From: Lenzites betulinus
Taxonomy: Eukaryota > Basidiomycota > Agaricomycetes > Polyporales > Polyporaceae
DNA: 64,000 nucleotides
Reading direction: 5' to 3'
NCBI GenBank assembly: GCA_022264855.1
Contig: JABYQU010000005.1
Coordinates: 124,001 to 188,000 of the forward strand
In this document: positions 36,628 through 46,856 of the stretch, one piece after another
Layout: each line of letters starts with the position of its first letter
Numbering within the stretch: position 1 is the first letter of the stretch
The notes under the pieces: generated by a model
Databases searched by the model: none
Seen by the model: the letters and a program-made list of their open reading frames with translations, nothing else
What the model was told of the DNA's origin: nothing
Position numbers and translations under genes: made by a program

Positions 36628-38419
36628 TTAGACGAGCTTGGCGAGCGACAGCTGGTTCTTGGTCACGTCGGTGGAGAAGTACGCGTTCTTCAAGAACACG
36701 TCCCCGACGAGCCACGTCGTCTCGCCGTCGATCTCGCCGGACGAGATGCCGGACGCGCACGTCTCGCCCGAGTCGTCGAGCTGCCCGAAGAGCAGGTCGC
36801 GCGTGTCGATCGCGAACTCCTGCCCGCTGAACGTGAGCGCGACGCTCGCGTTCGTGTTGCACGGGATCGTGAAGCCGCCCTGGCCGTCGGACGCCGCGCC
36901 GGGGATCAGGGCGTGCACCGCGGCCGCGTCCGCGGTGGGCGCGACGATGAGCGTGGTGCCGGTGTCGAGGATCGCGGTGCGGCCGGTGAGCCCGGCGTCC
37001 GTGCCGTCGACGGAGACGCTGTCCATCGCGCCCTCCCAGAAGCCGTCCTGCGAGGCGTTGTCGAGCGTGACGAGCGTGCTCGGGTCGAACTTGGTCGTGT
37101 CGAGCGCGCCGAACGTGATCTCGCCGTCGTTCTTGTTGTCCGCGAGGCGCGAGATCTTGTAGGAGGTGATCGCGTCGCCGATGAGGCCCGCCTTGGCCAG
37201 GGCCTCGACGGGCGTGAGCGTTTGCTGCTCGGAGAGCGTCTGGGGATGCTGCGATCAGACCGGCGCGGGTGGGAAGAGATGGTGATGGTACACACCGACT
37301 GGGCGAGGCCCATGAGGCCGTCGAAGGGGACGGTGGGATCCGCGAAGTCCGGAGTCTCCTCAGTCGTGGCGCCAAAGGTATGTGCGTTGAGTGCGAGGCC
37401 AGCAACAACAATGTTGTCCTGGATGATCGTGCCCGCGACAGCACCGGTGCCGTACGTGACCTGGAATGGCGAGTTGGAGTCGCTGAACGTAGAGGAGCTC
37501 TGGGTGCCGAGCAACTGGTGGTTGCCCTAGAAATGCGAGAAGGGTGGAGTGAGCATGACCCTCGGCTACGAACACCCAATGAGGTAAGGGGAGGTCGTAC
37601 GCAATCTCCACCTGCTGACGAGACGCAGGCTTCGCCTCCCACCCACAAGTCCGCAGAGCCGGAGTCCATGAGGATGAGGAAGTCCCGGGGCGGTGTCCCC
37701 ATCTGGATCGTCGCGATGTAGCCGACGTCGTTAGCTCTGGAAAGTGGAGCAAATATTAGGCCCTCGAAACGCTGATATGCGGCTCGGAACGTCTGCTTAC
37801 TCAATGTCCAGGCCGAGCGAGTTGGCCGTGGTGGGCGTGTTGGCGTCGGTGAGACCACTCGCAGTCGAGTTCGACGCGTCGGTGCCATCATCGGTCGACG
37901 TAGAGTTCGATGCACTCGCGGTGCCGGTCGCCGTGGAGTTGGACGCGCCCGCGGCGGCGCCCCCCTTGCCATGCTTGCCATGGCCCTTGGCCTTCGTCGC
38001 GTCCTTGTGCGCTGCGGCGGTGGAAGCGCTCAACGAGCCAACGAAGTCTTGGAACGCCTCCACCGCGGCCGAGGCCTTGTCATTCTTGCGGTTGAAGCGT
38101 TTCACGATCTTGTCCGACATCTCACGCTTGGTGGGGGGCGCGCGGCCCTTCATGCGCGCGTAGCGCTTTACGCTGCGGTTAATGTGCTGCTGCAGGAGCT
38201 GTTCCGAACGTGTTAGATCCTGCGCCACACGCGCCACTAGCATAATAATGCGCTCACGATCTGCGGGTGAACATCAGCGCGGTTCTGGTGGAGGCGGGTC
38301 AGCGGAAGGGTGACAGAGCGACTGCGTTTTGCGGGTGCTGCCTCGACGCCATTTCCTGTGGCTGAAAGAAGGACGAGTACGCTCGCGAGCAGGGTGGTGA
38401 AAGAAAGGGCGAGCTGCAT
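36628..38419 (-). CDS. Secreted pepsin-like aspartic protease (A1 family)
   Basis: The start at 38419 gives a signal peptide (MQLALSFTTLLASVLVLLSA) followed by a basic propeptide. A long Ala/Ser/Thr/Gly-rich insert (SNSTATGTASASNSTSTDDG) precedes the enzyme. The mature fold begins GYIATIQMGTPPRDFLILMD. The two catalytic aspartates are in LMDSGSADLWVGG and AILDTGTTLIVAP. The flap region is FQVTYGTGAVAGTIIQD. The C-terminal WLVGDVFLKNAYFSTD is typical. Four or more introns are present. The first, near 38245, would be very short (about 38 nt) by my reading, so that junction is uncertain. Likely an extracellular or vacuolar protease. Confidence 0.9.
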
Positions 38420-38572
38420 CGTAACAAGCGGGCTTGCGCTGTAACCGGACAGAAGAATGTGGAAAGGAAAGGAAAGTCAAGGATCCGGCCTTGCAGAACG
38501 AGCGGAGGCGGAGGGGACTGAGGAGGATGGGGAGGAGGAGGATGGAGGCGCAGGGCCGGAACTGGGGAGGCA

Positions 38573-38579
38573 TTATATA
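38573..38579 (-). promoter_or_regulatory. TATA box of the aspartic protease gene
   Basis: TATATAA on the minus strand, about 155 nt upstream of the ATG at 38419. The remaining sequence up to 39311 has no supported gene. Confidence 0.5.
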
Positions 38580-39311
38580 GAATGGGGTCTGGATGGCGAC
38601 ACTGACAACGAGGCACGAAGGGTACAAATCTAAAAGGGTTCTCCCGCATCTGGCGGGCGCTGCGCAAGGATGTATGCAAGCGAACACACCAATATCATAG
38701 CCGGTGGAGCCTTGTAGCGATCGTCCTCCTGTGCGCTGAGCATGTCGCACTGCAAGCCTGAGCCAGCTGATCCACACCCTCCGCGTTCCTCTATTGTGCA
38801 ACGCCCCGCTCGTGCAGCAGCAGTAGTCCTGCAGGCCATACAACGCCCATTCATTTGAGGCAAAACAAAGGGAGCAGAGTATATATAGCACACCGGTGCG
38901 CGGGCGGGCTTAGAAGGCGCGCCTAGTGCGTTTAGAATGATCGCTTTCTCCGCAGTCTCCCGCAGCAGAAGGCGCACGAAGAAATGTCTTTCCCCGCAAA
39001 TGGGATCCTAAATACCCGATCATAATCTTGGTCGTTTCTTAGCAACCCGTTTGGACACCTCGGCGACTCTCCGTAACGGCCGTACAACGCATCTCCATGG
39101 ACCAATTAGCTACCCCGAACGTCCCCGGACTCACCCAATCAGGTTTCGAAATTGCACCTCGTCTCGGTTCCGCCGCTTGTGCAAACGGGGAAGGTAGGTT
39201 TGCAGGCTAAACGTTAAACAGTTACTCGTACACCGCGCGGGGAAAGAGAGTGCCTATACGATGGCTACGGGCTTTGTCTGCACACAGGATGTGTGACTCA
39301 CAGCTTGACAA

Positions 39312-40432
39312 TCACAGGCGTGCTTTCGCAGCTGCATCATCAGCCGGGCCCCCAATAATAAGCACATCTTTCGACAGTGCCTCAATTGCATCCCGGTACA
39401 TGACACGCTGCAGAAGGGAAGGTCAGCAGAGTTCATCACGGCTAATCGCGTCCATCAACGGGTACAGCAACATTCCACACACGCACCCTGTTCGTGCCCC
39501 ACACTCCTGTCTTTGGTAGCGAGTCGATGCTCTCAGCCAGAGACTGAGCTTCGGCGAGAATTGCGTCGGTGTTACCGGGGACTGTTCGGTCGACGAGTCC
39601 GAGGGATAGAGCCTCGCTGGGGGTGAAGCGGTGGCCTTCGAGAGCGATCTTCCGGAGTGTCTGCGGGTTAGGACTCTTCGCCTTCAGGACTGCGACCAAT
39701 GACAATGGCAGTGTCGCGCCAAAATGAACCTGTCGTGCACAGTCAGGGCTGGACAGGTGCATCACAGATGGCACCAGCACTACATACCTCGTTCATGCAT
39801 AGCCAGGCGTTCCGCTTGCTACCGTCCGCCATAACGCGGTAGTCGCATGCCATGGCAAGCACCATACCACCTGCGAACGCATGCCCATTGATCGCAGCAA
39901 TGGTGGGGACTGGTACGGGCAACGCTTAGTATAGATAAGGATGGTACGATGGTGCAACTTACTCGGGAATGCGAGGAGGCGCGCTATCATCGGGTTGTAT
40001 ACAACTGTTCCGAGGGTCATTGTCAGCCCACAATCACAGATGCGATATGCTGTGTAGCTGGCATACGCACCAGGGAAAAAGTTCGTCTGGAAGTTGGGAT
40101 CCCGGCTCGCCCCCGCAAAGTCCAGCCCTGACACACACACTGTCAGAACGCGGTTCACGCAGTGGATGCGCGCCACACCCACCATTGCTAAAGAACTTGT
40201 CCTGCTTCCTGTTCCCCACGATGACAAGTGCACCCTTGCACAGGCTTTCGTCCTTCTTCGCCTGTCCGGCGCGCCAGTTCTCGCGCCAGTGCTTCTCGAC
40301 GACGTCGAGCGCGGGCTTGAACGCCTGCAGGATGAACACGTCCGTCAGGCGAGTGTCCGCGCCATTGTGCATCTCCAGCACCCAGAGTGCAGGCGTGGCT
40401 GTATGACGGAGATGAACGAACGTTCTAGGCAT
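39312..40432 (-). CDS. Peroxisomal enoyl-CoA hydratase/isomerase (ECI-like)
   Basis: Crotonase fold. Exons encode MPRTFVHLRHTATPALWVLE, VIVGNRKQDKFFSNG, LDFAGASRDPNFQTNFFPG, VPTIAAINGHAFAGGMVLAM with the oxyanion-hole glycines, VHFGATLPLSLVAVLKAK, and GHRFTPSEALSLGLVDRTVP. The last exon encodes RDAIEALSKDVLIIGG and ends AKARL. The final ARL is a type 1 peroxisomal targeting signal, pointing to beta-oxidation of unsaturated fatty acids. Whether it is an isomerase or a hydratase is not settled; the Glu pattern was not checked. Confidence 0.88.
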
Positions 40433-40948
40433 TCATCTGGCATATGAGTAGAAGGACTTACGATGGGTGACCGTAACAAGAGGGTTGGTGATGGGGAAGT
40501 GAGCGGGGTACGACATCACTGCAGTCTCGGAGATACAGATTACGGTGCTGGCTACGTTGCTCGTCGACTTAAAACAAGAGACAAGCCGCCCACAGGAGGC
40601 GTTTGCGAGGCCGGGTTAGCGTTGGGACCGGGTCAAGGAGCATTCGAAGCCGCCCTGAACGAGGATGTATGATTCACGTGCTCAGGTATCGAATGATGAG
40701 GGATGCCCGAGTGATGACATGTCGCCATCCACATAGAGCACACTCGAGGACAACGTTTCGACGGCACGCATTGAGGTGATGATACCAGGGGAGCGTTGAG
40801 TATAAAGAGAGGAAGGGTTTGAGACATTTGCAGCTTCTCCGGGACGTTTATTCTCTGAGTCACGTGCATGGCGTAGGAGAGCGGGCGCCTCCGGAACACA
40901 CCTGGTTCCCCTCTCCCTCCGTCACCGTTGTCTGTACTCCCGACCGCC

Positions 40949-41296
40949 ATGCCTCTTGACGAAGCCCGTGTGGCCGAATACAAAGGTAAACCGTCAACCG
41001 CTTATATACAATGGAACCTATGCTGAGGATCGTTGCCAGCACGCCTCGCCGAGCGCGAGCGCACCATCCGCGAGTCCTGGGTGCGCACCATGGAGGCACA
41101 GCTCGTCCGGGAGAAGCTCGATCGTTGCTACGAGTCGGAGGGTGTGAACCACCTAGAGAGCTGCAGGGACCTGCGGGAGCGGTACATCGATATGCTGAGG
41201 GATAACAGGGTGAGTCCTTAGGCTCTATGCTGTCGGCGTGGTGTTTACGTATTTCGTGTTTCCCAGGTGAAGGGATACAAGAACATCGATGTATAG
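40949..41296 (+). CDS. NADH dehydrogenase (complex I) 12-kDa subunit, NDUFB10-like
   Basis: Three exons: 40949-40985, 41040-41209 and 41267-41296, with phases matching and introns of 54 and 57 nt. The 78-aa product has ARLAERERTIRESWVRTMEA, REKLDRCYESEGVNHLESC and RERYIDMLRDNRVKGYKN. The two Cys in the RCYxxEGxNxxxxC pattern fit the CHCH-like signature of the fungal 12-kDa subunit (human NDUFB10). It would be a mitochondrial accessory subunit of complex I. It is divergent from the isomerase gene, 516 bp apart. Confidence 0.85.
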
Positions 41297-41606
41297 ACTT
41301 GCTTTCTCCTCGTCTATCCCTTCCGTCTGCTAGACTCTGCTCTGGTCTACTGAAGTGCGACTACCCCAGCCTCGCCTAAACAATATTTGAAACAACTTTT
41401 CAATGTTCCGGGCGTGACCCACGCTCACAGAACCATTCAACATCTGCAGTACTGCTAGGTGGACCCGTCAAATGCCCATATTACCCAGGGGCGCCGTCAT
41501 CGGTAGACTCGTAAGGTACTATAGATAAACGCAACACGAAGATATAGGCACGCTACAGCTCGTCCGTATCCAGGTGCCATTTTGCGCCTCCACGCCATGC
41601 TCTGCC

Positions 41607-42768
41607 TTACTTCTTGCCCTTGCGCCTACGACCTTCTGTGCCGCTCTCGACCCCGCTCGTCTCGTCTCCGCTAGTCGCGATACCGGAAGCCTTGGTCTTC
41701 TTGGCCTTCTTGAGATGGTGCTCGGGGATCCACTCCTCCTGATATCCGCCCACGCCGGTAGCAGTGACCGTGCCGACAGGTGCGCTGACCTGAGCGGCCT
41801 TGCGCTTCTTGGGCTGGGGAACAAGCGTGGTGTAGAGGTAAAAGCCAAGACCGCCAAGGAGACCAGAGACGATGAGGTAAGTCGACCAGCTGGATGCAAG
41901 ATATGTTAGCCCATTAGCAAGGGAGATACACATTGGACGTACAGCTTGAGGTCGAGCCACGAGCCTGAGGGCTCTACGACGCTCACGATAGAGTCATATG
42001 CCGTGACGCGGTAGGTTTTGCCCTAATGTGAAATGGGACGGTCAGATGAGAATGAATATCTTCGAACACAGTGAGGCGTACATCAGCAACGTGCTCAAGC
42101 CAGATGTTCAACCTGTAGTCTCCGGGCTATAGGTTCGAAAATGTCATCCAACAATTCACGCCTAAGTTGTCATTCGCCTACCTTGAACCTGGAAATATGT
42201 GAGCATTGTGGTGCAACAACTATGATATATGAACACGTACTCGCTGTAAAACGCGTACGGAAGCTGCATGGACGCGCCCTCAAGAAGAGGGACACCGTAG
42301 CTTAGTGCCGAGGTCTGCGCGTGCCACGAAACATGAGCCTGGAGAAGCGGGTGACGGAACATATTCGCGACGTACGTTCTTGACCAGCCTGTTAGACTCA
42401 GGGTGGTGGAACGATCCAGCGATGTTCTTGAGCGTAACATTGCGGTCGGACTTGTTCTCGATGGCAATGAAAATCTTGTTGCTCTCGCCGTTCACAACGT
42501 CTGCGCAGTCAATATTTCAGCACCCACCTATCCAAGTAGCCCGGGATGAATGAGAACGTACGACCAAACGCATTCGCCTCCGGGAAGCTTCCGACTGCCA
42601 GGACTACCGGCTCGCCGGCGTCCGCCTCGACAGGAGCTGCAGCGTCATAGCGCACAAGTTCAGCAATTGCATCTTGTCCCGCACAGCAGAGAGCAACGCA
42701 CAAGCTACCACATTCTGAACGAAGGCCGCCGAACCGATTAAAAGACCGAGGAAGCTGAGAACACGCAT
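41607..42768 (-). CDS. TRAP-alpha / IRC22-like ER membrane protein
   Basis: The ATG at 42768 starts a signal peptide (MRVLSFLGLLIGSAAFVQNV). The lumenal domain has AVGSFPEANAF, then VVNGESNKIFIAIENKSDRN, SFHHPESNRLVKN, YGVPLLEGASMQLPYAFYS and YRLNIWLEHVADGKTYRV. A single membrane helix (LIVSGLLGGLGFYLYTTLVP) and a basic cytosolic tail (GRRRKGKK) follow. TRAP-alpha belongs to the translocon-associated complex. The signal peptide and lumenal part are in different frames around 42700, and the only apparent intron would be 29 nt, so this junction needs cDNA or may be an indel. Confidence 0.8.
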
Positions 42769-42955
42769 CCTGAACGAGGTACCAGAGAGTTTTGTGAGGA
42801 AAAGGTCAAGAGGATGGGGCCTCCAGCGTAGGTGCCACGTCCGCTTACCTAATCCGGAAGGGGTACACAGGCACGTGCTCGACGCGTCGAGTACGCGTCG
42901 AGCGCTCGAAGCTAGCTAGCTTGCTATAGTCCATTATAGTCCATTCAACGCCGCA

Positions 42956-43144
42956 GTGAATCGTACGAAGGCCATAGAGGTGGTTGAGTATGGTCGGAGC
43001 GGTAGATACAATGAAGCTGCTTCATCACTAGGTGTGACGAGGACCAAATTACACAAGGGGACTGAGCCAGTTCCCAAAACAGAGTATACAACAGAAGCTA
43101 ACCGGCACTATCAACCACACAGCAGCACATACGACCACCCATAG
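42956..43144 (+). other. Possible Psq/pogo-type helix-turn-helix remnant
   Basis: 62 codons with KAIEVVEYGRSGRYNEAASS followed by LGVTRTKLHKG, similar in shape to the N-terminal HTH of pogo/Fot1-like transposases. No further transposase is present, and the 3' part overlaps the end of the Swd2 gene on the other strand. Weak. Confidence 0.25.
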
Positions 43145-43162
43145 AAACCCACCGCCACGATA

Positions 43163-44468
43163 TTACTTCTTTTTCAGCAGGTCCTTCGCAATTTCTTCCG
43201 GGTCCCCAGACTGATCGGGTAACCAGAACGCCTATCCAGTGTACGTCAACGAGTTGTGCATGATAAAGTTTATTCAAGCTGTCACTCACAAGCTCTACAC
43301 CCGCGGAACATAACATCGCGAAGCGAGGATTGTACTTGACGCACCTCGAGGGTCCCGGATGACCTTCTATAGAGCTCAGCGGGAGAAGACGCAGGGGGTG
43401 TGCTTTTGGATCGACGGGCTTCTGCACTTGCGGCAGATTCTGCACATCCCATATGTATATCTTCCCGTCTAGGCTGCCGCTCATGATGAACTTGCTGTCC
43501 GGTGTCCACGAGACCTCCTCCCCGCTGCATCCTCTCGAAGGCTCGATACTGGGTGGGATGTCCAGCTTTCGGCGCTCGAGGCCGGTATGTCCTTCGAGCT
43601 TGGCAAGCAAGTGACCATCGAATGCGTCCATTACGTAGTGTGCGTCACCAGAGCAGCCCACCAAGAGGTACTTGCCGTCCGTAGAGAAGGCCAAGGAAGT
43701 CATGTAGATGGCTCGAGGGGGGAAGCTAACGAGAGACAGCGTGGGGTCTTCTAGCGTGATGGTCATGAAAGGAGCTTTGTCGAAGTTGGCCTGATCATAC
43801 AGAAGGATGCGGGAGTACTGGTTCACACCGACAGCAAAAACGAGGCCAGAGGCGTCGTATGCGACTACCGGAGAAGCAGGAAGGTTCAACAAGCCCTTGC
43901 ACGTCGGCGATCGGAGGTCCCATAGGCGCACGGTCTTGTCGAGGGACCCGGATATGAAGCCATCATCGACGGGAGACATTTCGAGAGAGGTGACCCGCCC
44001 TTTGTGACCCTTGAAGTATTGCAGATACTTGTTGTCGTGCAAGGAATGGTAGCGGATCGTATCGTCTTCCTTTGTCGAAGCGTGCAGAATCGCGGTATTC
44101 TTGTGTGTAAATCGGGGAAGATCAACGCCATACTTTTTCGAGTACAGGATTTTGACCTGTCTGAAGGCAACCCGTGGTCAGACTATGCAACAAAGTGCAG
44201 CGGACGAAGGTAGACCCACTTCCCGGACTTGCAGTTGTACAACCTGAATGTTTCGTCTTCTGCGGCAGTAATAACCTGATCTCCCCTATCATCGAAGCTG
44301 ATGCCAGTTATTTGCCTCGGTCCTAGCTGGCTTGGACGCGGTGAAGCAGAACCTGGTGAGGGGGGCGGCTGCTGTTCAACCGCATTCTTGAATATCCTCG
44401 CCGGCTTGAGCTTGCTCTAGCACAGACTCTCAGACTTGTCCTTCGCAAGAGAACGCAGGAAATACCAT
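43163..44468 (-). CDS. WD40 protein Swd2/WDR82
   Basis: Component of the Set1/COMPASS H3K4 methyltransferase and of the cleavage/polyadenylation factor. WD repeats are seen in QITGISFDDRGDQVITAAED, SLHDNKYLQYFKGHKGRVTS, GFISGSLDKTVRLWDLRSPT, YLLVGCSGDAHYVMDAFDGH and FIMSGSLDGKIYIWDVQNLP, with VLGVN-like FAVGVNQYSRILLYD. The last exon encodes AFWLPDQSGDPEEIAKDLLK and ends at 43163. The N-terminus reads M then SKLKPARIFKNAVEQQ if a 49-nt intron (44465-44417) directly follows the ATG codon. The divergent neighbour at 44754 belongs to an inverted duplication. Confidence 0.9.
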
Positions 44469-44554
44469 GAGTGCCGGCGTAAGAGAGAGGGATGGAGCGG
44501 GCTCATTGCTCGTGGTCGGGGGTGGCGGCATCGTGCAAGCTGCGATCGGGCGCG

Positions 44555-44800
44555 TATTGCTGTTTTCACGCGCGGTGTCGCGGGCGCCTACTCCGGTTTT
44601 TTTCCCGCCATCTCGCGCTCTTGCGCTCGCTGCACCCCTCAGCTTCCAACGCCTCTATCTCGCTCATTTCTCGTCCACACGGCTCCATTCCTGGTGTTCC
44701 AGAAACTACGCATCTGCGCGCATCGAATGATATCAATTGCGTCAAGTTTCAATATGTTTCGTCCACCACCTCCCCGAACGCCACCTGCGGCGCAAAAGCT
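44555..44800 (+). repeat. Inverted duplication, left arm
   Basis: About 245 bp, from TATTGCTGTTTTCACGCGCG to the end of a short ORF starting MFRPPPPRTPP (ATG 44754). The right arm at 45568-45812 carries the same sequence on the other strand with few changes. In this copy the ORF stops after 17 codons. Confidence 0.9.
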
Positions 44801-45427
44801 TGGGTAAACGGGGTGCAAGATGTTGTGCAGCGTATTCAGCTAGTGAGGTGGATGTTGAATGATGTATAGAATATGTGGTAAGCTGTTGCATTCATTCCCC
44901 ATTCCCCCACGTCCATCAGGATGCATGCATTCGATGTAGGCCTTGACCTCCTATCCGTCTCCCTTATGTATTCTTCGTGTACACTTATGTATACTCATCC
45001 TACGCATATTCCCTGTACTTTCTGCTCAATCCAAACCATATGGCATCACTTCGACATCACCAGGGGTGGAGGTTCCGCGTTCCTGTTGCATGAACGTCCG
45101 AGCTTGCGCTCACCGAGGAAGTCTCTTATGTTGCTGGAGGATTCCACATGCTCCAATGTTCCAATCAAGTCCCCAGTCACTATACTGGACAGGCTGACAT
45201 CTTGCTTGAAGTTTTGAGCGGTGCAGTCGCATTATTGACAGACGAAGGTGCACTTCACACTCCTGAACAGGGAGAACGGCGAATATATGCTCATATTACA
45301 ACCAAGACAGTCTTGTGATCAAATCTAAGTGTACGGAATCATTGTACTGTGTTTTATATTGCTGGAGGTGTAATAATGCGGACGGCAAACGTCTCCCTCG
45401 CGCGAGGGAAGCATGCACAGTGGGAGG

Positions 45428-45613
45428 TTATGGCGAGGCGAAGCAGATATGTAGATGCAGGAACATCATGAGAATCCATACATACCGTTGTGCACTCCCA
45501 CAATCCTCCCTACAAGCGTAGCACCACTTATTTTTACTCTGAAATCCGTCAATGACCAGCCGTTGCAGCGTGTGCGCCGGAGGTGGCGTTCGGGGAGGTG
45601 GTGGACGAAACAT
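45428..45613 (-). CDS. Hypothetical small protein (MFRPPPPRTPP start)
   Basis: From ATG at 45613: a Pro-rich N-terminus, then AHTLQRLVIDGFQSKNKWCY and ACREDCGSAQRY. A GTATGT donor after SAQR suggests that the chain continues through an intron I could not follow. The open frame upstream of the ATG is also conserved between the two duplicated arms. I do not recognise the family. Confidence 0.35.
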   Translation of the reverse strand: MFRPPPPRTPPPAHTLQRLVIDGFQSKNKWCYACREDCGSAQRYVWILMMFLHLHICFASP

Positions 45614-45812
45614 ATCGAAACTTGACGAAATTGATATCATTCGATGCGCGCAGATGCGTAGTTTCTGGAACACCAGAAATGGAGCCGTTTGGATGAGAAA
45701 TGAGCGAGATAGAGGCGTTGGAAGCTGAGGGGTGCAGCGAGCGCAAGAGCGCGAGATGGCGGGAAAAAACCCGAAGTAGGCGCCCGCGACACCGCGCGTG
45801 AAAACAGCAATA
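45568..45812 (-). repeat. Inverted duplication, right arm
   Basis: Mirror copy of 44555-44800. It lies 120 bp upstream of the RPB5 start, on the opposite strand, and holds the promoter and first codons of a short gene. Between the arms (44801-45567) I see no other recognisable gene. Confidence 0.9.
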
Positions 45813-45932
45813 AGGCGTCTGGCGTTCAAGTCATCGGAGTTCGAAACGAAATTTCGCGCCTCCGCGTTCGTACACTGTACATTCGTACTTGGTCTTGTGC
45901 TTTGGACCACTACCACCGCCGACAAACCCGCT

Positions 45933-46856
45933 ATGTCTGCTGATCAGGACGAGTCCGCCAGGCTTTGGAAGGTCAACCGTACGATACATGAGCTGGTCAA
46001 AGACAGGGTGCGTCGAGCAAAGTGTCATTCCACCCGATGGCTCGAAATTGACTTGTTCTCCAGGGCTTCCAGGTTTCAGACGATGAGATCAACATGGACC
46101 TAGCAACTTTCCGTAGCCATTATGCCAACCAGTCTGGGAGCGTAGAGTGAGTCTCTTATGAGTCCAAATGCGATGAAAGCAGCCCCAAAGAGATATTGAC
46201 CGTCACTCAGCCGAAGTCAGCTCAACTTCTTCACAAATCATCGCGACAATGCTGGGCATCAAATCTTCATTTTCTTCACAGACGAGAAGAGCGTAGGAGT
46301 CAAGACAATGCGAAAGTAAGTCTACGGAAGCAACCCAAGGAGTCTCAGTCAATCTCAGCCGCCGAACTGGTTAGACTGCTTGGAATTCTGGAAGAGAAGA
46401 ACATTGGGCAAGGTATCATTGTGTTCCCCGGGAATATGACCCCTTCCGCACGCAAGGTGAGCATACCCAGTGCCCGTTTTTCTGCCCTCCCTTGCCGATA
46501 CAATGCTCTCCATTGCAGGTGATCGTCGCAATGGCATCACAGTACAAGCTGGAAGAGTTCTCAGAGTCGGATCTACTCGTGAACATCACACACCACACAC
46601 TAGTCCCAAAGCATGAACTCCTGAACCCCGAACGAAAGAAGGAATTATTGGAGACATAGTGCGTGCGCAATCACCGGCCTGGTGTCTATACTTACCCTCA
46701 CCGTCCAAAAGCCGGTTAAAGGAGACACAGTTGCCCCGCATCCAGTTGGCCGACCCAGTAGCACGGTACTATGGCCTGAAGCGCGGTAATGTCGTGAAGA
46801 TCATCCGGCCTAGCGAGACGAGTGGTCGATATGCCAGCTATCGCATCTGCTTCTAG
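45933..46856 (+). CDS. RPB5: RNA polymerase I/II/III shared subunit Rpb5 (RPABC1)
   Basis: Shared subunit of all three nuclear RNA polymerases. Exons encode [100 protein letters not shown], and the C-terminal assembly domain [33 protein letters not shown] and [20 protein letters not shown]. Total about 210 aa, the usual size. Introns of 50-60 nt have consistent phase (for example 46008-46063). Complete and intact. Confidence 0.96.
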
